A DNA stretch of 64,000 nt from JBATTK01 sp049670505 (GTDB lineage Bacteria > Bacteroidota > Bacteroidia > Flavobacteriales > Flavobacteriaceae), in the NCBI GenBank assembly GCA_049670505.1, contig JBATTK010000007.1:27428-91427 (forward strand), given 5' to 3'. The notes under the pieces are model-generated. The model was not told where the DNA came from. It searched no databases and saw only the letters and a list, made by a program, of their open reading frames with translations. Positions 25,781 to 34,810 of this stretch are shown piece by piece (position 1 is the first letter of the stretch; each line of letters opens with the position of its first letter). The position numbers and the translations under genes are program-made.

Positions 25781-26905
25781 ATGAGCATACTCAAATACCT
25801 TATACAAAAAGAATTCATTCAGATTTTTAGGGACAGGACATTGCTTCCCATGATGACGATCTTGCCCATAGTGCAACTTATCCTTTTATCGAACGCCGCT
25901 TCCAACGAGGTAAAAAATGTGCGATTGGCCATTGTGGACAAGGATCAATCCGAGATTTCGAGATTACTTACCCATAAAATAATGGCCAATGATCGGTTTT
26001 CGATTATTGCCGCTCCTTTTGACAATAACGAAGCAATGGATCTAATGCAGGCAGATGAAGTAGATATCATCCTTGAAGTACCCACAAAGTTCGAAAAAGA
26101 ATGGTATCGCGGGGAGTCGCCAAAACTACAGATCTTGGTCAACGCGATCAATGGTCAACAAGCCACCGTAGGATCCGGGTATTTGAACACTATAATAGCA
26201 TCCCTCAATCAGGAAATTCGGGTAGATGAACCTTTGATCGTCAATACTGGTGCGGATACCCCTAATCCTGTCATCGTTTCGAACAATAGTTGGTATAATC
26301 CAGAATTGGAGTACCCACACTTTATGGCACCGGGCATTTTAGCGGAACTCACGGCTTTACTTACGATAATTTTATCGGCAATGAACGTGGTGAAGGAAAG
26401 GGAAATAGGTACTATAGAACAAATAAATGTGACCCCCATAAAAAAGTGGCAATTCATCGTAGGGAAACTGGTGCCTTTCCTATGTATCGGCATGATATTG
26501 TTAACCGTTGGTTTACTGGCAAGCAAACTGGTATTTAATATCCCCATGCGAGGAAGTATTTTGCTAATCTACGGCTATGCCATAATAAACATCATCTGTG
26601 TTCTAGGTTTGGGGCTATTGATTTCCAATTTTGCGGATACACAGCAACAGGCAATATTCGTGGCCTTCTTTTTTGTGATGATCTTTATTTTGATGTGCGG
26701 CCTTTTCACCCCTATTGACAGTATGCCCAAATGGGCACAGTACGCCACTATTCCCAACCCATTGGCACATTTTATTTCGGTAACACGGAAAGTATTGCTC
26801 AAAGGGAGCGGCTTCCTGGATATGAAATGGGAATTTATATATACCGCAATGTTAGCGATCATTTTTAACACGGCCGCTATTTGGAGCTATCAAAAACAAC
26901 AATAG
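25781..26905 (+). CDS. ABC-2 type permease (YbhS/YbhR-like), second subunit
   Basis: This 374-residue paralogue of the preceding permease shares its topology: N-terminal helix near 25-45, an extracytoplasmic domain, then five helices with VKEREIGTIEQINVTPI as the coupling segment and GLFTPIDSMPKW as the family motif. The stop lies 3 bp before the start of the cyclase gene. Confidence 0.92.
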   Translation: MSILKYLIQKEFIQIFRDRTLLPMMTILPIVQLILLSNAASNEVKNVRLAIVDKDQSEISRLLTHKIMANDRFSIIAAPFDNNEAMDLMQADEVDIILEVPTKFEKEWYRGESPKLQILVNAINGQQATVGSGYLNTIIASLNQEIRVDEPLIVNTGADTPNPVIVSNNSWYNPELEYPHFMAPGILAELTALLTIILSAMNVVKEREIGTIEQINVTPIKKWQFIVGKLVPFLCIGMILLTVGLLASKLVFNIPMRGSILLIYGYAIINIICVLGLGLLISNFADTQQQAIFVAFFFVMIFILMCGLFTPIDSMPKWAQYATIPNPLAHFISVTRKVLLKGSGFLDMKWEFIYTAMLAIIFNTAAIWSYQKQQ

Positions 26906-26908
26906 ATT

Positions 26909-28042
26909 TTGAGCAACACCGATCCATATCGCCAAGGATATCAGTACCTTATTGAAACTGGCATCATTTTATTACTTTTCATAGGAGGGGCCAACCTGTT
27001 CATTTTTATCAAGACAACAGGGGTGGAAAAGCTAAACTTTTCATTTGACCCCTCAAGGGAAATAAATACGTTGACCGCCTATGTAAGGGTAAGCATGGGC
27101 GGTTTTTTAATAGGTATCCTCACCTTGATCCATGAAAAATACTTTCATCCTAAAATGACCCAAAACTTCTCCTTCTTTAAAAAGCGACTGATTTGGCAAG
27201 TGGATAGTGCCTTTATCATTATACTACCGATATTTATTGTCTTTACTATTGCGGAAATGGTAGAGAATGAGATCGTTTTTATGGAAGCGATACAGAACTC
27301 CCTTCAATTCCTCGCCTCCGGACTCTTCATTTCTTTTTTCATATACTACTATTCCCTAAGTATTATAGTTAGTTTTTTAAGACGCTTGCGTAAAACTTTT
27401 GGACAACATGTGTTCTACAACTATATCATTGGAAAGTATGCACAGCCATTAGAGGAGCGCCGGACTTTTCTTTTTTTAGACCTCAATGATTCCACTAGCC
27501 TAGCGGAAACCTTGGGACATGTAAAATATAGTCGCCTTTTAAATAGATGTTTTGAAGACATCATTTTTTCCATCAAGGATTTCAAGTTTGATATCTATCA
27601 ATTTGTAGGTGACGAAGTGGTGCTTACTTGGCTGGCCTCCCATTCGGATAATGGTCGGGCCATTAATATCTTCCAAGAGATCAAACAAGGTTTCGAAAAT
27701 CATAGGAACTTCTATATTTCAAAATTTGGGTTGCTTCCCACTTTTAAAGCTGCAATCAGCACAGGTACGGTTACCGCAACTTTAGTGGGCGGCAAATCCA
27801 AAAATATTGCCTATCATGGAGATGTTTTGAATACCACGGCCCGTTTATTGGGACTCTGTAAGCGCTATAACAAAGAAATACTGTTCACCGAATTCTATGT
27901 GCATGCTTCCGGACTAAGGAATCATATGAAAATAGAACTGATCGCTACCTTAAAATTAAAAGGAAAAGCAAACGAAAGCAAAGTATATTCCGTACGTTCT
28001 ACCCATAAAAACCAACCTATTTTTAGCCATGTCCCCATCTAA
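26909..28042 (+). CDS. Membrane class III adenylate/guanylate cyclase
   Basis: This 377-residue protein starts at TTG 26909, three bases after the permease stop; the first in-frame ATG is far downstream and would remove two membrane helices. It has four predicted membrane helices (about 13-32, 52-72, 92-115, 125-150) and a cytosolic cyclase domain from about 180. Catalytic elements are visible: FLDLNDST and FVGDEV with the metal aspartates, and NTTARL with the transition-state Asn and Arg. Substrate (ATP or GTP) cannot be read with confidence. Co-transcription with a drug-type exporter is unusual. Confidence 0.85.
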   Translation: MSNTDPYRQGYQYLIETGIILLLFIGGANLFIFIKTTGVEKLNFSFDPSREINTLTAYVRVSMGGFLIGILTLIHEKYFHPKMTQNFSFFKKRLIWQVDSAFIIILPIFIVFTIAEMVENEIVFMEAIQNSLQFLASGLFISFFIYYYSLSIIVSFLRRLRKTFGQHVFYNYIIGKYAQPLEERRTFLFLDLNDSTSLAETLGHVKYSRLLNRCFEDIIFSIKDFKFDIYQFVGDEVVLTWLASHSDNGRAINIFQEIKQGFENHRNFYISKFGLLPTFKAAISTGTVTATLVGGKSKNIAYHGDVLNTTARLLGLCKRYNKEILFTEFYVHASGLRNHMKIELIATLKLKGKANESKVYSVRSTHKNQPIFSHVPI

Positions 28043-28058
28043 AAAATATTGCTATCGC

Positions 28059-28085
28059 TTTTGATATTGCTTAGGCGTATCTTTA
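28059..28085 (+). promoter_or_regulatory. Candidate promoter of the decarboxylase-like gene
   Basis: TTTTG at 28059-28063 and TATCTTTA at 28078-28085 resemble the Bacteroidota -33 and -7 elements, but the spacing (14 bases) is shorter than usual. Transcription would begin just before the ATG at 28098. Confidence 0.35.
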
Positions 28086-28097
28086 CATATAAAAAAA

Positions 28098-28826
28098 ATG
28101 TCCAAAACTGTTACCATACTCCCTATTCTTATGATGGTGTTAAGTTGTAATCTAAAAACCGAAAAACAAAAAGATGTCGTTGAAAACTATATGGTGCATA
28201 TTGCCGGGGCAATGAAAAACGTGATGTGGAAAGGTAAACTTGCGGGAATCATAGATCTCGACACGATACAAAAAAATCCAAACCTATATGGACTTGGTCC
28301 GGTGGAATATCTCAAAGGGGAATTACTTATTGTGGACGGTGAAACCTATAGATCTACGGTACTATCCGATACCAGTATGCAAGTGGAAAAAACAGATCAG
28401 GCAAAGGCACCTTTTTTTGTCTACGGTACCGTAAAAAAATGGAGGACTCAACGACTCCCAGGCAATATTAGTAACTTAAAACAATTAGAGTACTATATTA
28501 CCGAACAAACCCTGGATCTGGCAAAACCTTTTATCTTCAGAATTAAAGGACAGGTTTCCAAGGCAAAAATCCACATTCAAAACTTACCGGACAATAGCGT
28601 AGTGCGTTCACCACAAGAGGCACATGTGGGGCAACAGAATTATATGGTTGCCCATGAAGAAGTAGATATCATAGGCTTTTACTCCAACAGGCATCAAGGA
28701 ATATTTACGCATCACGACACCCATATGCACATGCATTTGATAACGGCCGATAAAAGTAAGATGGGTCATTTGGACGACATTGAGTTCGGTGCCGATACAA
28801 TTGAATTATTATTTCCCGCTCCATAA
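28098..28826 (+). CDS. Alpha-acetolactate decarboxylase-family lipoprotein
   Basis: This 242-residue protein resembles AlsD/BudA, which convert acetolactate to acetoin. It shows the family order: YGLGPVEYLKGELLIVDGE (about 65-85), APFFVYG, IGFYSN and the zinc site H211-x-H213-x10-H224 within HMHLITADKSKMGH, spaced exactly as in the known enzymes. Unlike cytosolic acetolactate decarboxylases it has a lipoprotein signal (LMMVLSCN), so it acts outside the cytoplasm, where acetolactate is not normally made. Either substrate leaks out or the activity has changed. No acetolactate synthase gene is nearby. Confidence 0.82.
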   Translation: MSKTVTILPILMMVLSCNLKTEKQKDVVENYMVHIAGAMKNVMWKGKLAGIIDLDTIQKNPNLYGLGPVEYLKGELLIVDGETYRSTVLSDTSMQVEKTDQAKAPFFVYGTVKKWRTQRLPGNISNLKQLEYYITEQTLDLAKPFIFRIKGQVSKAKIHIQNLPDNSVVRSPQEAHVGQQNYMVAHEEVDIIGFYSNRHQGIFTHHDTHMHMHLITADKSKMGHLDDIEFGADTIELLFPAP

Positions 28827-28864
28827 AGAAATCAAGGATGTTTAATGAACTTGTTTAAACTTTT

Positions 28865-30175
28865 TCAATTTATGAGCATGCCGCCTAACTGCAACAAACG
28901 AATCTCCGCTAGTTTTAAATCGTATTTGGCTTTTGCATAATTGTTTCGGGCATTGAATAGGTTTATTTGCGCTTGTCTAAATTCTACCGTAGTAACTTGC
29001 CCTAGGCTATACTGCTTTTGTGTACGTTGAAAATTAAGCGCATTGGTGCCTACATTTTTAGCTTCCGCAGTTAAGGTATATTGCGCTATACTATAGGTCT
29101 CATAGGCATTGTAGGTATCGGCAAGAACTGTTTCCTTTATCCGTATGAGCTCTATTTCCCGGTTCCTTTGGTCTATTTTCGTCTTTTTAACCTTGGTCCT
29201 ACTGCTTCCGCCATCAAAAATATTCCAAGAAAGGTTTAATCCTAAATTTAGGCCATAGGTTTCATTCTCCAAAGCAAAGGAAGTAGGCGGGTTCAAACTT
29301 TCGTTCCATTGATAGGCTACACTTCCCGATAGTTTTGGAAGGAAGGTAGCACGGTTGATCTTTAGGTCCAGCTCGCTTAAGGTAATATTTCGTGCTGCCA
29401 AAACAAGCTGTACATTGCTCTTTTTCATTTGGGCAAGTACTTTCTCCAATGACAGAACATTCTGAAAGGAAACAATAGTATCTATGGTGAACAACGTACG
29501 AACATCACGGCCCAATACCAAATTAAAGTTGCGTTTAAGGTTGTTCAAATCCCGTACGGCCTCTATGTACGAAATACTATCGTTGTTCAGATCCACTTGT
29601 GCGTTCAGTTCGTCCAAAGTGGTACCTTGGCCATATTTAAGTTGTCTTATGGCCCTATCCAACCGATCTGTTGAATTGGTGAGGTTCAACTTTAGATTCT
29701 CCACTACCTGCTTTTGAAATGCTACATTAAAATAGTTTTCGTAAATAGAGATCAAGGTATTTTCTATTTCCTGTCGGTGCTGCAATTCGTTCAAGAGCAA
29801 ATTTTCGTTGTTCCTATCTTGTTTGAATTTGCGTTCCATACCATCGAACAAAGTATACTCGGCGGTTAACGAAGCGTTGTACGATTCCGTTTCCGCTCCG
29901 TCTATGGCCGTAGTGGTACCATCTGCAAAGGTCACGCTTTGGTTCTCATTGCTATAATTTATTCCACCGCTGGCGGACACTCGGGGGAGGTATCCGCTAT
30001 TCAGCAAATCGGCCTCAACGGTGGCAATAGCTACATTGTTTCTCGCTATTTTAAGGTCATAATTGCGTTCCATAGCAATTGCTATGGCCTCTTCCAGTTT
30101 AAGTTCTTCCTGTGGCAGCATTAGTATAGGCCAAAAAAAGAACAGCAATACCGTTATTTCCTTATATAATTTCAT
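28865..30175 (-). CDS. TolC-like outer-membrane factor of the RND pump
   Basis: This 436-residue outer-membrane efflux protein has a signal peptide (LLFFFWPILMLPQ) and two OEP halves rich in long helices (about 30-220 and 235-430). It is the last gene of a minus-strand operon and overlaps the RND gene by 14 bp. It would form the outer-membrane duct for the pump encoded next door. Confidence 0.9.
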   Translation of the reverse strand: MKLYKEITVLLFFFWPILMLPQEELKLEEAIAIAMERNYDLKIARNNVAIATVEADLLNSGYLPRVSASGGINYSNENQSVTFADGTTTAIDGAETESYNASLTAEYTLFDGMERKFKQDRNNENLLLNELQHRQEIENTLISIYENYFNVAFQKQVVENLKLNLTNSTDRLDRAIRQLKYGQGTTLDELNAQVDLNNDSISYIEAVRDLNNLKRNFNLVLGRDVRTLFTIDTIVSFQNVLSLEKVLAQMKKSNVQLVLAARNITLSELDLKINRATFLPKLSGSVAYQWNESLNPPTSFALENETYGLNLGLNLSWNIFDGGSSRTKVKKTKIDQRNREIELIRIKETVLADTYNAYETYSIAQYTLTAEAKNVGTNALNFQRTQKQYSLGQVTTVEFRQAQINLFNARNNYAKAKYDLKLAEIRLLQLGGMLIN

Positions 30176-33100
30176 GTGCTACTTTTAATTCTTTTACGGC
30201 CCGTTCCACAGATTCCCGAGAGGGTCTCTTTCCAGTGAACCAGTATGCCAGTTTTACTTTTACACTATTGGAAAAAGAAAGAAAAATGGGTAATATGAAT
30301 AGGGTCAGCAAGGTTGCAATGGCAATACCGTAAGCAATTGAAATGGCCATAGGTATTAAAAATTGCGCCTGTAAACTCTTCTCCAACATTAAAGGGGCAA
30401 GACCGGCAATAGTAGTAATGGAAGTCAGGAAAATAGCTCGGAACCTGGATCTTCCGGTTTCATAGAGTGCCTCATCAAACTTTAAACCCTCTTTTAAGAA
30501 ACTATTGAACCTACCCGTAAAGACCAACCCATCGTTTACAACAATTCCTATGAGACCTATGATTCCCAAATAAGAAAGTATACTCATAGGAAATCCGTGT
30601 AGCCAATGTCCCCAAGCCACTCCAATAATACTAAAAGGAACAAGTGCTAAAAGGATAAAGGGTTGGCTATACGATCTAAAAGCAAATACGATAACCACAT
30701 AGATCAGGAAAATAATTGCTGGCAATACGCTACTTACGGAAGTCGTTATTTTGTCTACTTCCCTGTTTTGTCCTTCAGCACTCAATACAACACCCTGATA
30801 TTTCATTTGAACATCTTGGGCAACACGGGTTGTCAGGTCTTGCATAATGGCGGCCGCGCTAGCTTTAGGATTGGCAAGGTCCGCCGCTACCGTAATCTCC
30901 CTGGTTCCGTCCAAATGGTTAATGGCCACATCTCCACGTTCTATAGTGTAAGAGGCAATCTCGGATAAGGGAATACGTCCGTTTGGGGTAGCAATTCTAA
31001 TGTCCCTGATGTTGCGAAGGCTTGACCGATCTTCTTTGGCATAACGCACCCAAATCTTTATTTCGTCCTGACCTCGTTGTACGCGCTGTACCTCATTTCC
31101 AAAAAAAGCGGTTCGTACCTGTCCCATAACGTCGTTGAGGCTAAGACCTAAAAGGGTGGCATTCTCTTTTAACTCCAGTTTGATTTCCTTGATTCCTTCC
31201 GGGTCGGTATCCGTAATATCTTTTACATTTAGATTTTTTTGGAGTTCATGGTACACCATCTCCTTGGCCAAATTCAATTCCGCAATATTTTTTCCCTGAA
31301 GGGAAACCGATATCGGGCTTCCTCCTACATTGGCCCCGGAATTGAAACTCAATTTTTCAAGGCCCGCGATGTTACCTGTCAATTCACGGATTTCATTCGA
31401 AATTTCGGTAGAAGAAATGGCCCGTGTTTCACTAGGGGCTAGATTCACGGTAATTGTGGAAGTAGCATTTCCGGGCCCTATGCGTTTTACCGTGCTCTTT
31501 ATCATTGGATCTCCAACGGAATTGCCCCCCATAGCTTCATTAACCTCCCAAACCTTGGTCTCTATATAGTTCGCTATGGAATCGATTATCACTACGCTGG
31601 TACCTTGTGGAGTATTTAGATTGATACCGATTTGATCGCTCGCATTGGTAGGAAAGAAGGTCAACTTAATAATTCCTCCAGCAAAGGCTCCCAGGGTCAG
31701 CATAAAGAGAAAGCAAACGATAGCGAAGGATAAAAACTTATTTCGAAGACTAAAACGAAATGCCGGACTGTAGACCTTATCGCGCAAAAATCGCATCAAT
31801 TGTTCCCCATAAAGATTAAATCGATATGTTTTTTTCTTTCCCTTTAAATCCTTGGAATGCGCTAGATGTGCAGGGAGAATAAGCAAGGCTTCTACTAAGG
31901 AAACAACAAGGGTTAGGCTAACTACAATAGCAATATCCCTGAAAAACTCTCCTATAAGACCGTCCAGGAAAAAGAATATGGAAAATGCCAGAATGGTTGT
32001 GGCTATAGCGGAAAGGATGGGTTTTAGCACTTCAAAGGTTCCATTAACGGCGGCTCTTATCGGGCTATCTCCCTTCTCATGGCGGGTGTAAATATTTTCG
32101 GCGATCACAATTCCGTCATCCACCAGTATCCCAATCACCAAGATCATCCCGAACATGGAAAGCATGTTCAGGGTGACATTGAATCCCGATAAAAAAATAA
32201 ACATCCCGAAAAAGGAAATAGGCAATCCAAAAGCGACCCAAAATGCAACTCCCGGTCTTAAAAAGAAAGAGAGCAATAGGAGTACCAGTACCATTCCTAT
32301 AATTGCATTTTCCAAAAGCAGGGAAATTCTTCCTTTAATAGCTTCCGAAGCATCAAAGGTGACTTCCAATTTTAGATTTTCATGGGAGGCGTTAAAATTT
32401 TCGATATATGCTTTTACTTGATCGGCACTGCTGATCAAGTCTTCCGTGTTGGTATTTACGATGGAAACCTTAACCGCTTGCTCACCGTTGAGGTAAATTA
32501 AATCCGGTGTTTCGCTAAACGTATTTTTTACCGAGGCTATATCCCTTAGGAGTACTTTACTTCCTCCTGTGGTAGACTTTACAACAATATCTTTTAGATG
32601 TTCAGCGTAGTATGCTTTTTGATCTGCCCGTATTAAATATTCCTCCTTTTCGGTTTTTATAGATCCTCCCGAAATAAGAAGGTTGGTATTGGCTACGGCT
32701 TGCGATACTTCTTCAAAAGTAAGTTGATAGCTTCTAAGCTTGTCTTCGGTAACCGCTATTTCTATTTCCTCATCCGGAAAACCCGAAAGTGTGATTTGGG
32801 AAATGCCATCCATACGTAATAGGTCGTCCTCTACTTCCTGTGCAGCTTCTTTAACGATACTTAGTGGAACATTATTCCCGGCGACTACAAAGGTAATGGC
32901 ATCCCGGGTAGGTTTTTGTGCTTCAATCACCGGAGGTTCTATTCCTCTAGGAAAGGAAGGAATTTTATCTATGGCATTTTTTACATCGTTCAGCACCAAA
33001 TTAATGTCGTAGTCGGATAAGATTTCTACATTGACCGTACCCAAATTCTCATTGGATACGGAAGTGACCCTATCTACCCCTAAAACACCTTCCAAATTGC

Positions 33101-33308
33101 GCTCGATCTTTTCAATGACCCCTTTTTCCACTTCCTCGGGGGAAGCTCCCGGATAGCTTACGCTGATGTTTATAAAACTTGGATCCGATAGTGGGAAAAA
33201 GGAAGAATTGAGTTTTTGATATCCCAAAAAACCAAAGATGAAGAAACCAATAATGAAAATATTGACCGCTACCGGATATTTTATAAAATAACCTATAAAC
33301 TTCTTCAT
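30162..33308 (-). CDS. RND efflux transporter permease
   Basis: This 1048-residue inner-membrane proton-driven exporter has the AcrB-type layout: helix 1 near residue 10-30, a large periplasmic domain, helices 2-6 (about 335-470), a second periplasmic domain and helices 8-12 at the end. GILVDDGIVIAENI in helix 4 carries the paired Asp of the proton relay. Conserved YPGASPEEVE is present near residue 50. It belongs with the hydrophobe/amphiphile-exporting branch or a related Bacteroidota branch; the substrate cannot be read. One base separates it from the adaptor gene. Confidence 0.93.
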   Translation of the reverse strand: MKKFIGYFIKYPVAVNIFIIGFFIFGFLGYQKLNSSFFPLSDPSFINISVSYPGASPEEVEKGVIEKIERNLEGVLGVDRVTSVSNENLGTVNVEILSDYDINLVLNDVKNAIDKIPSFPRGIEPPVIEAQKPTRDAITFVVAGNNVPLSIVKEAAQEVEDDLLRMDGISQITLSGFPDEEIEIAVTEDKLRSYQLTFEEVSQAVANTNLLISGGSIKTEKEEYLIRADQKAYYAEHLKDIVVKSTTGGSKVLLRDIASVKNTFSETPDLIYLNGEQAVKVSIVNTNTEDLISSADQVKAYIENFNASHENLKLEVTFDASEAIKGRISLLLENAIIGMVLVLLLLSFFLRPGVAFWVAFGLPISFFGMFIFLSGFNVTLNMLSMFGMILVIGILVDDGIVIAENIYTRHEKGDSPIRAAVNGTFEVLKPILSAIATTILAFSIFFFLDGLIGEFFRDIAIVVSLTLVVSLVEALLILPAHLAHSKDLKGKKKTYRFNLYGEQLMRFLRDKVYSPAFRFSLRNKFLSFAIVCFLFMLTLGAFAGGIIKLTFFPTNASDQIGINLNTPQGTSVVIIDSIANYIETKVWEVNEAMGGNSVGDPMIKSTVKRIGPGNATSTITVNLAPSETRAISSTEISNEIRELTGNIAGLEKLSFNSGANVGGSPISVSLQGKNIAELNLAKEMVYHELQKNLNVKDITDTDPEGIKEIKLELKENATLLGLSLNDVMGQVRTAFFGNEVQRVQRGQDEIKIWVRYAKEDRSSLRNIRDIRIATPNGRIPLSEIASYTIERGDVAINHLDGTREITVAADLANPKASAAAIMQDLTTRVAQDVQMKYQGVVLSAEGQNREVDKITTSVSSVLPAIIFLIYVVIVFAFRSYSQPFILLALVPFSIIGVAWGHWLHGFPMSILSYLGIIGLIGIVVNDGLVFTGRFNSFLKEGLKFDEALYETGRSRFRAIFLTSITTIAGLAPLMLEKSLQAQFLIPMAISIAYGIAIATLLTLFILPIFLSFSNSVKVKLAYWFTGKRPSRESVERAVKELKVAHEII

Positions 33309-33309
33309 G

Positions 33310-34428
33310 CTATTGTAGCTTATTCGAATTTATTTTCATTCCGGGATAGGCATTGGGAATAGGAATGCTCAACAGCATTTGATGGTTGGAAAGCCCTTTG
33401 ACCATAATACTATCTCCCAAATAGTTTATGGGCCATACCTGCTGTAAAGCCAGTGCATTATCTCTAATAACATATACATTTTCATTGTTGACAAGGAGTT
33501 CGCTGTTCACTATATACACTTCGTCTATAAGCTTCCCTTGTATCTCTGCCTTTAAGTATTGGCCGTCTTTTAACTGCGGATCCGAGACTGCAATAAATAC
33601 TTCTATAGTCTGTGTTTGCTGGTCTATTCTTGGGTTTACCCTGATAATTTCTCCTAAATATCCGGTTTGGCCATCCAATGCCATCAATTGAACATTCTTG
33701 CTGCCCTTTAAAAATTCATTATCCGAAGCAGGGACAAGTACACGTAACTCAAAAACCGATGGATCTATAAACTCTCCCAGCTTTTGGCCACTTCTTACCA
33801 GTGCCCCTACATTTACATTAGCCTCTGTAAGCACTCCGGCAAATGGTGCGCTAATGGCATATTTGGATAGCCTTTCCTGTTGGTTTTGAACGTTGTAATA
33901 GGTCTGTGTAATATTTTTCCCGACCACAAAAAACCGCTCTTCATCCGAAGAAAATTCGGGAAGGGGTTCCAAAGAACCTTCCATATGGAAGTTTTTAAGG
34001 TATGTTTCCCATTTTTTTGCATCATTGGGGAATTCTACCTCCATATCCGGGAGCATAGCGGCAATCTGGTTTACCAGGCTACTTTTATTGGATTTAAGTT
34101 GCGCTAGATGCTCGCCATAGTCTATGCGTACAATGGTCTGCCCTTTCGCAAAACTATTTCCCGCTTTAAAAGGGATTCCCGTTCTTTGGAGCACACCTTG
34201 CACCTCACTAAAGAGCTCTATTTTCTCTTTGGCCTCCAAAGTTCCCGTAGCTTTGATACGAAAAGGAATAGATTTTAAAACAACCTTTTCGGTAACTGCA
34301 TTTACAGAAGCTATGGTATTGTTAGCAGCTACCTTTTCTTCCCTGGTACCATTGCCCAGGAAAATAAAAATTAGGACGGCCAATACTAAAAGGGCCAAAC
34401 CAAAAAATATTCCCAGCTTTCGTGTCAT
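33310..34428 (-). CDS. RND periplasmic adaptor (membrane-fusion protein)
   Basis: This 372-residue protein has one N-terminal membrane segment (LGIFFGLALLVLAVLIFIF), lipoyl half-motifs (KATGTLEAKEKIELFSEVQG and ISAPFAGVLTEANV), a short helical hairpin between them and beta-barrel and membrane-proximal domains. It connects pump and channel. One base separates it from each neighbour, so the three pump genes are tightly co-transcribed. Confidence 0.92.
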   Translation of the reverse strand: MTRKLGIFFGLALLVLAVLIFIFLGNGTREEKVAANNTIASVNAVTEKVVLKSIPFRIKATGTLEAKEKIELFSEVQGVLQRTGIPFKAGNSFAKGQTIVRIDYGEHLAQLKSNKSSLVNQIAAMLPDMEVEFPNDAKKWETYLKNFHMEGSLEPLPEFSSDEERFFVVGKNITQTYYNVQNQQERLSKYAISAPFAGVLTEANVNVGALVRSGQKLGEFIDPSVFELRVLVPASDNEFLKGSKNVQLMALDGQTGYLGEIIRVNPRIDQQTQTIEVFIAVSDPQLKDGQYLKAEIQGKLIDEVYIVNSELLVNNENVYVIRDNALALQQVWPINYLGDSIMVKGLSNHQMLLSIPIPNAYPGMKINSNKLQ

Positions 34429-34429
34429 G

Positions 34430-34795
34430 TTATGGGTTCATTTGTTTTTTAAAATGTTTTCTAAATTTTGGCTCCAGTTCGTCCTTTAGTTTCTCCATCT
34501 GTGCTTCGGAAAGAATTTTTTCCAGTTCGGCATGCTTTGATTTTTTAATACCTTTCATCTCTCCGATTTTGCCGAACATACTTCCATCGGCTTCCATAAG
34601 CACTACTATCTTTTCTGCATATTTTATATTGATTTTTGCAACGTCCTCCCTTTTCGTTTCGTTTAGGGGCAGTTCCTTTACCATGATATCCGTTTGGTAA
34701 TCGGCCATTTCTTGGGGATTCATCTTGGTCTGGCCAAAAACTATGGTCATACACAATCCTAAAATAATTGCGATGCTATTTTTCTTTGCTTTCAT
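34430..34795 (-). CDS. Small secreted Spy/LTXXQ-like helical protein
   Basis: This 121-residue protein has a signal peptide (SIAIILGLCMTIVFGQ) and a helical, charged mature part with NPQEMADYQTD and LSEAQMEKLKDEL, the pattern of the heat-resistant/Spy-like proteins common in Bacteroidota. Such proteins are periplasmic chaperone-like or metal-sensing factors in proteobacteria (Spy, CpxP). It sits one base before the adaptor gene, which suggests an envelope-stress link. The family call is by pattern, not alignment. Confidence 0.65.
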   Translation of the reverse strand: MKAKKNSIAIILGLCMTIVFGQTKMNPQEMADYQTDIMVKELPLNETKREDVAKINIKYAEKIVVLMEADGSMFGKIGEMKGIKKSKHAELEKILSEAQMEKLKDELEPKFRKHFKKQMNP

Positions 34796-34810
34796 CGTAG
34801 TCTTTTTATG

